Shown in pieces: positions 41,152 through 41,477 of a DNA stretch of 41,477 nt. A model generated the notes under the pieces. That model saw nothing but the letters and a program-made list of their open reading frames with translations, was not told the origin of the DNA and searched no databases. The translations under genes were made by a program, and so were the position numbers. Numbering within the stretch: the first letter of the stretch is position 1; every line of letters begins with the position of its first letter. Source of the stretch: an uncultured Clostridium sp. (GTDB lineage: Bacteria > Bacillota > Clostridia > TANB77 > CAG-508); contig CAKNPW010000017.1 in assembly GCA_930990555.1 (NCBI GenBank), forward strand, positions 1 through 41,477. The letters run 5' to 3'.

Positions 41152-41477
41152 CTAAAATCTAGTATCATTTTTCTTTCTATTTTTTTCATTTTTTGTTTTA
41201 TCTGGTATAGTTACTTTTCTATAAATATTATTAGCAATTTCATTATTATTGTCGTCAAATATAGCATTTCTATATAAATCATCACTTACTATTTTATAGT
41301 TTTCATCTTTATCATAGCATATTCGCTTATGAAAATGTCCCATAATTCTATACCAGAAGTTTTTAAATTTCTGCAATTCTCGTTTTATTTTTTCTTTTTC
41401 ATCTTGTAATTTACCAATAAGCTTATCTTTAGCAGATAAATCTTTTTTCAATTTATCAATTTCATCAGTTTTTAACT
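41152..41477 (-). CDS. C-terminus of a Mob/Pre (MobV)-like relaxase or coiled-coil protein, cut by right edge
   Basis: The frame is open to the window edge (108 codons visible including the stop); the TTG at 41451 is therefore not the start. The visible part is a coiled coil (LKTDEIDKLKKDLSAKDKLI, heptad spacing) followed by FKNFWYRIMGHFHKRICYDK and IANNIYRKV. The coiled coil then a YRIMxHFxKxICYDKDENY box resembles the C-terminal tail of MobV plasmid recombination/mobilisation proteins. The catalytic N-terminal domain lies outside, so the call is tentative. Confidence 0.5.
   Translation of the reverse strand, partial: LKTDEIDKLKKDLSAKDKLIGKLQDEKEKIKRELQKFKNFWYRIMGHFHKRICYDKDENYKIVSDDLYRNAIFDDNNNEIANNIYRKVTIPDKTKNEKNRKKNDTRF

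Overview
The window is a stretch of very AT-rich bacterial chromosome (by eye roughly 26-30% G+C) that reads as a gut-type, low-GC Clostridia-like Firmicute. The evidence is strong GGAGG ribosome binding sites, short intergenic gaps, T-tailed hairpin terminators, an ECF folate transporter behind a THF riboswitch, and a giant MucBP-repeat surface protein. Almost every gene is on the minus strand; one HxlR regulator is on the plus strand. No species can be named from sequence alone.

Layout. 1-913: tyrosine recombinase cut by the left edge. 1068-8050: small-molecule and stress genes (two Nudix hydrolases, a TetR unit, a divergent MBL-like/HxlR pair, MntP, an SGNH hydrolase, a cupin, a GNAT acetyltransferase, a membrane-anchored protein). 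8176-10285: a serine hydrolase killed by two in-frame stops, and a membrane-anchored flavodoxin. 10478-13284: a Fic protein and LarC with a His-rich insert. 13430-16533: an operon led by a membrane HTH protein with an outside domain carrying four Asp-boxes. 16801-19575: a four-gene redox operon with its own MerR regulator. 20341-21015: a higher-GC two-gene cassette encoding a short bS18-like ribosomal protein and an unknown protein. 21146-26006: membrane and housekeeping genes (CmpB-type permease, Ogt, guanine deaminase, hemolysin III, two patatins, DEDDh exonuclease). 26203-33444: the 2.4-kilo-residue surface protein. 33552-34200: a frameshifted MmcQ/YjbR-EVE pseudogene. 34580-37344: duplicated tRNA-Gln 3' ends around a toxin-antitoxin island, then tRNA-Gln and tRNA-His. 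37773-40775: a THF-riboswitch operon folT-ecfA-ecfT-ATP-grasp ligase. 40837-41477: a small unknown protein and the C-terminus of a relaxase-like protein running off the right edge.

How genes may work together. Three promoters (upstream of the membrane flavodoxin, of LarC and of the CMD-cupin/MerR/flavodoxin/aldo-keto reductase operon) have a dyad exactly filling a 19-bp spacer between -35 and -10. That is the hallmark of MerR activation, so they probably form one local redox or aldehyde-stress regulon. The last operon places an ATP-grasp carboxylate-amine ligase under tetrahydrofolate control together with a complete single-ATPase ECF folate importer, which suggests an undescribed folate-linked ligation step.

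Decay and mobility are visible: three pseudogenes (two nonsense types and one double frameshift), REP-like repeats, repeated tRNA ends, and recombinase and relaxase genes at the two edges. None of the 40 intact native genes whose stop codon is visible uses TGA.
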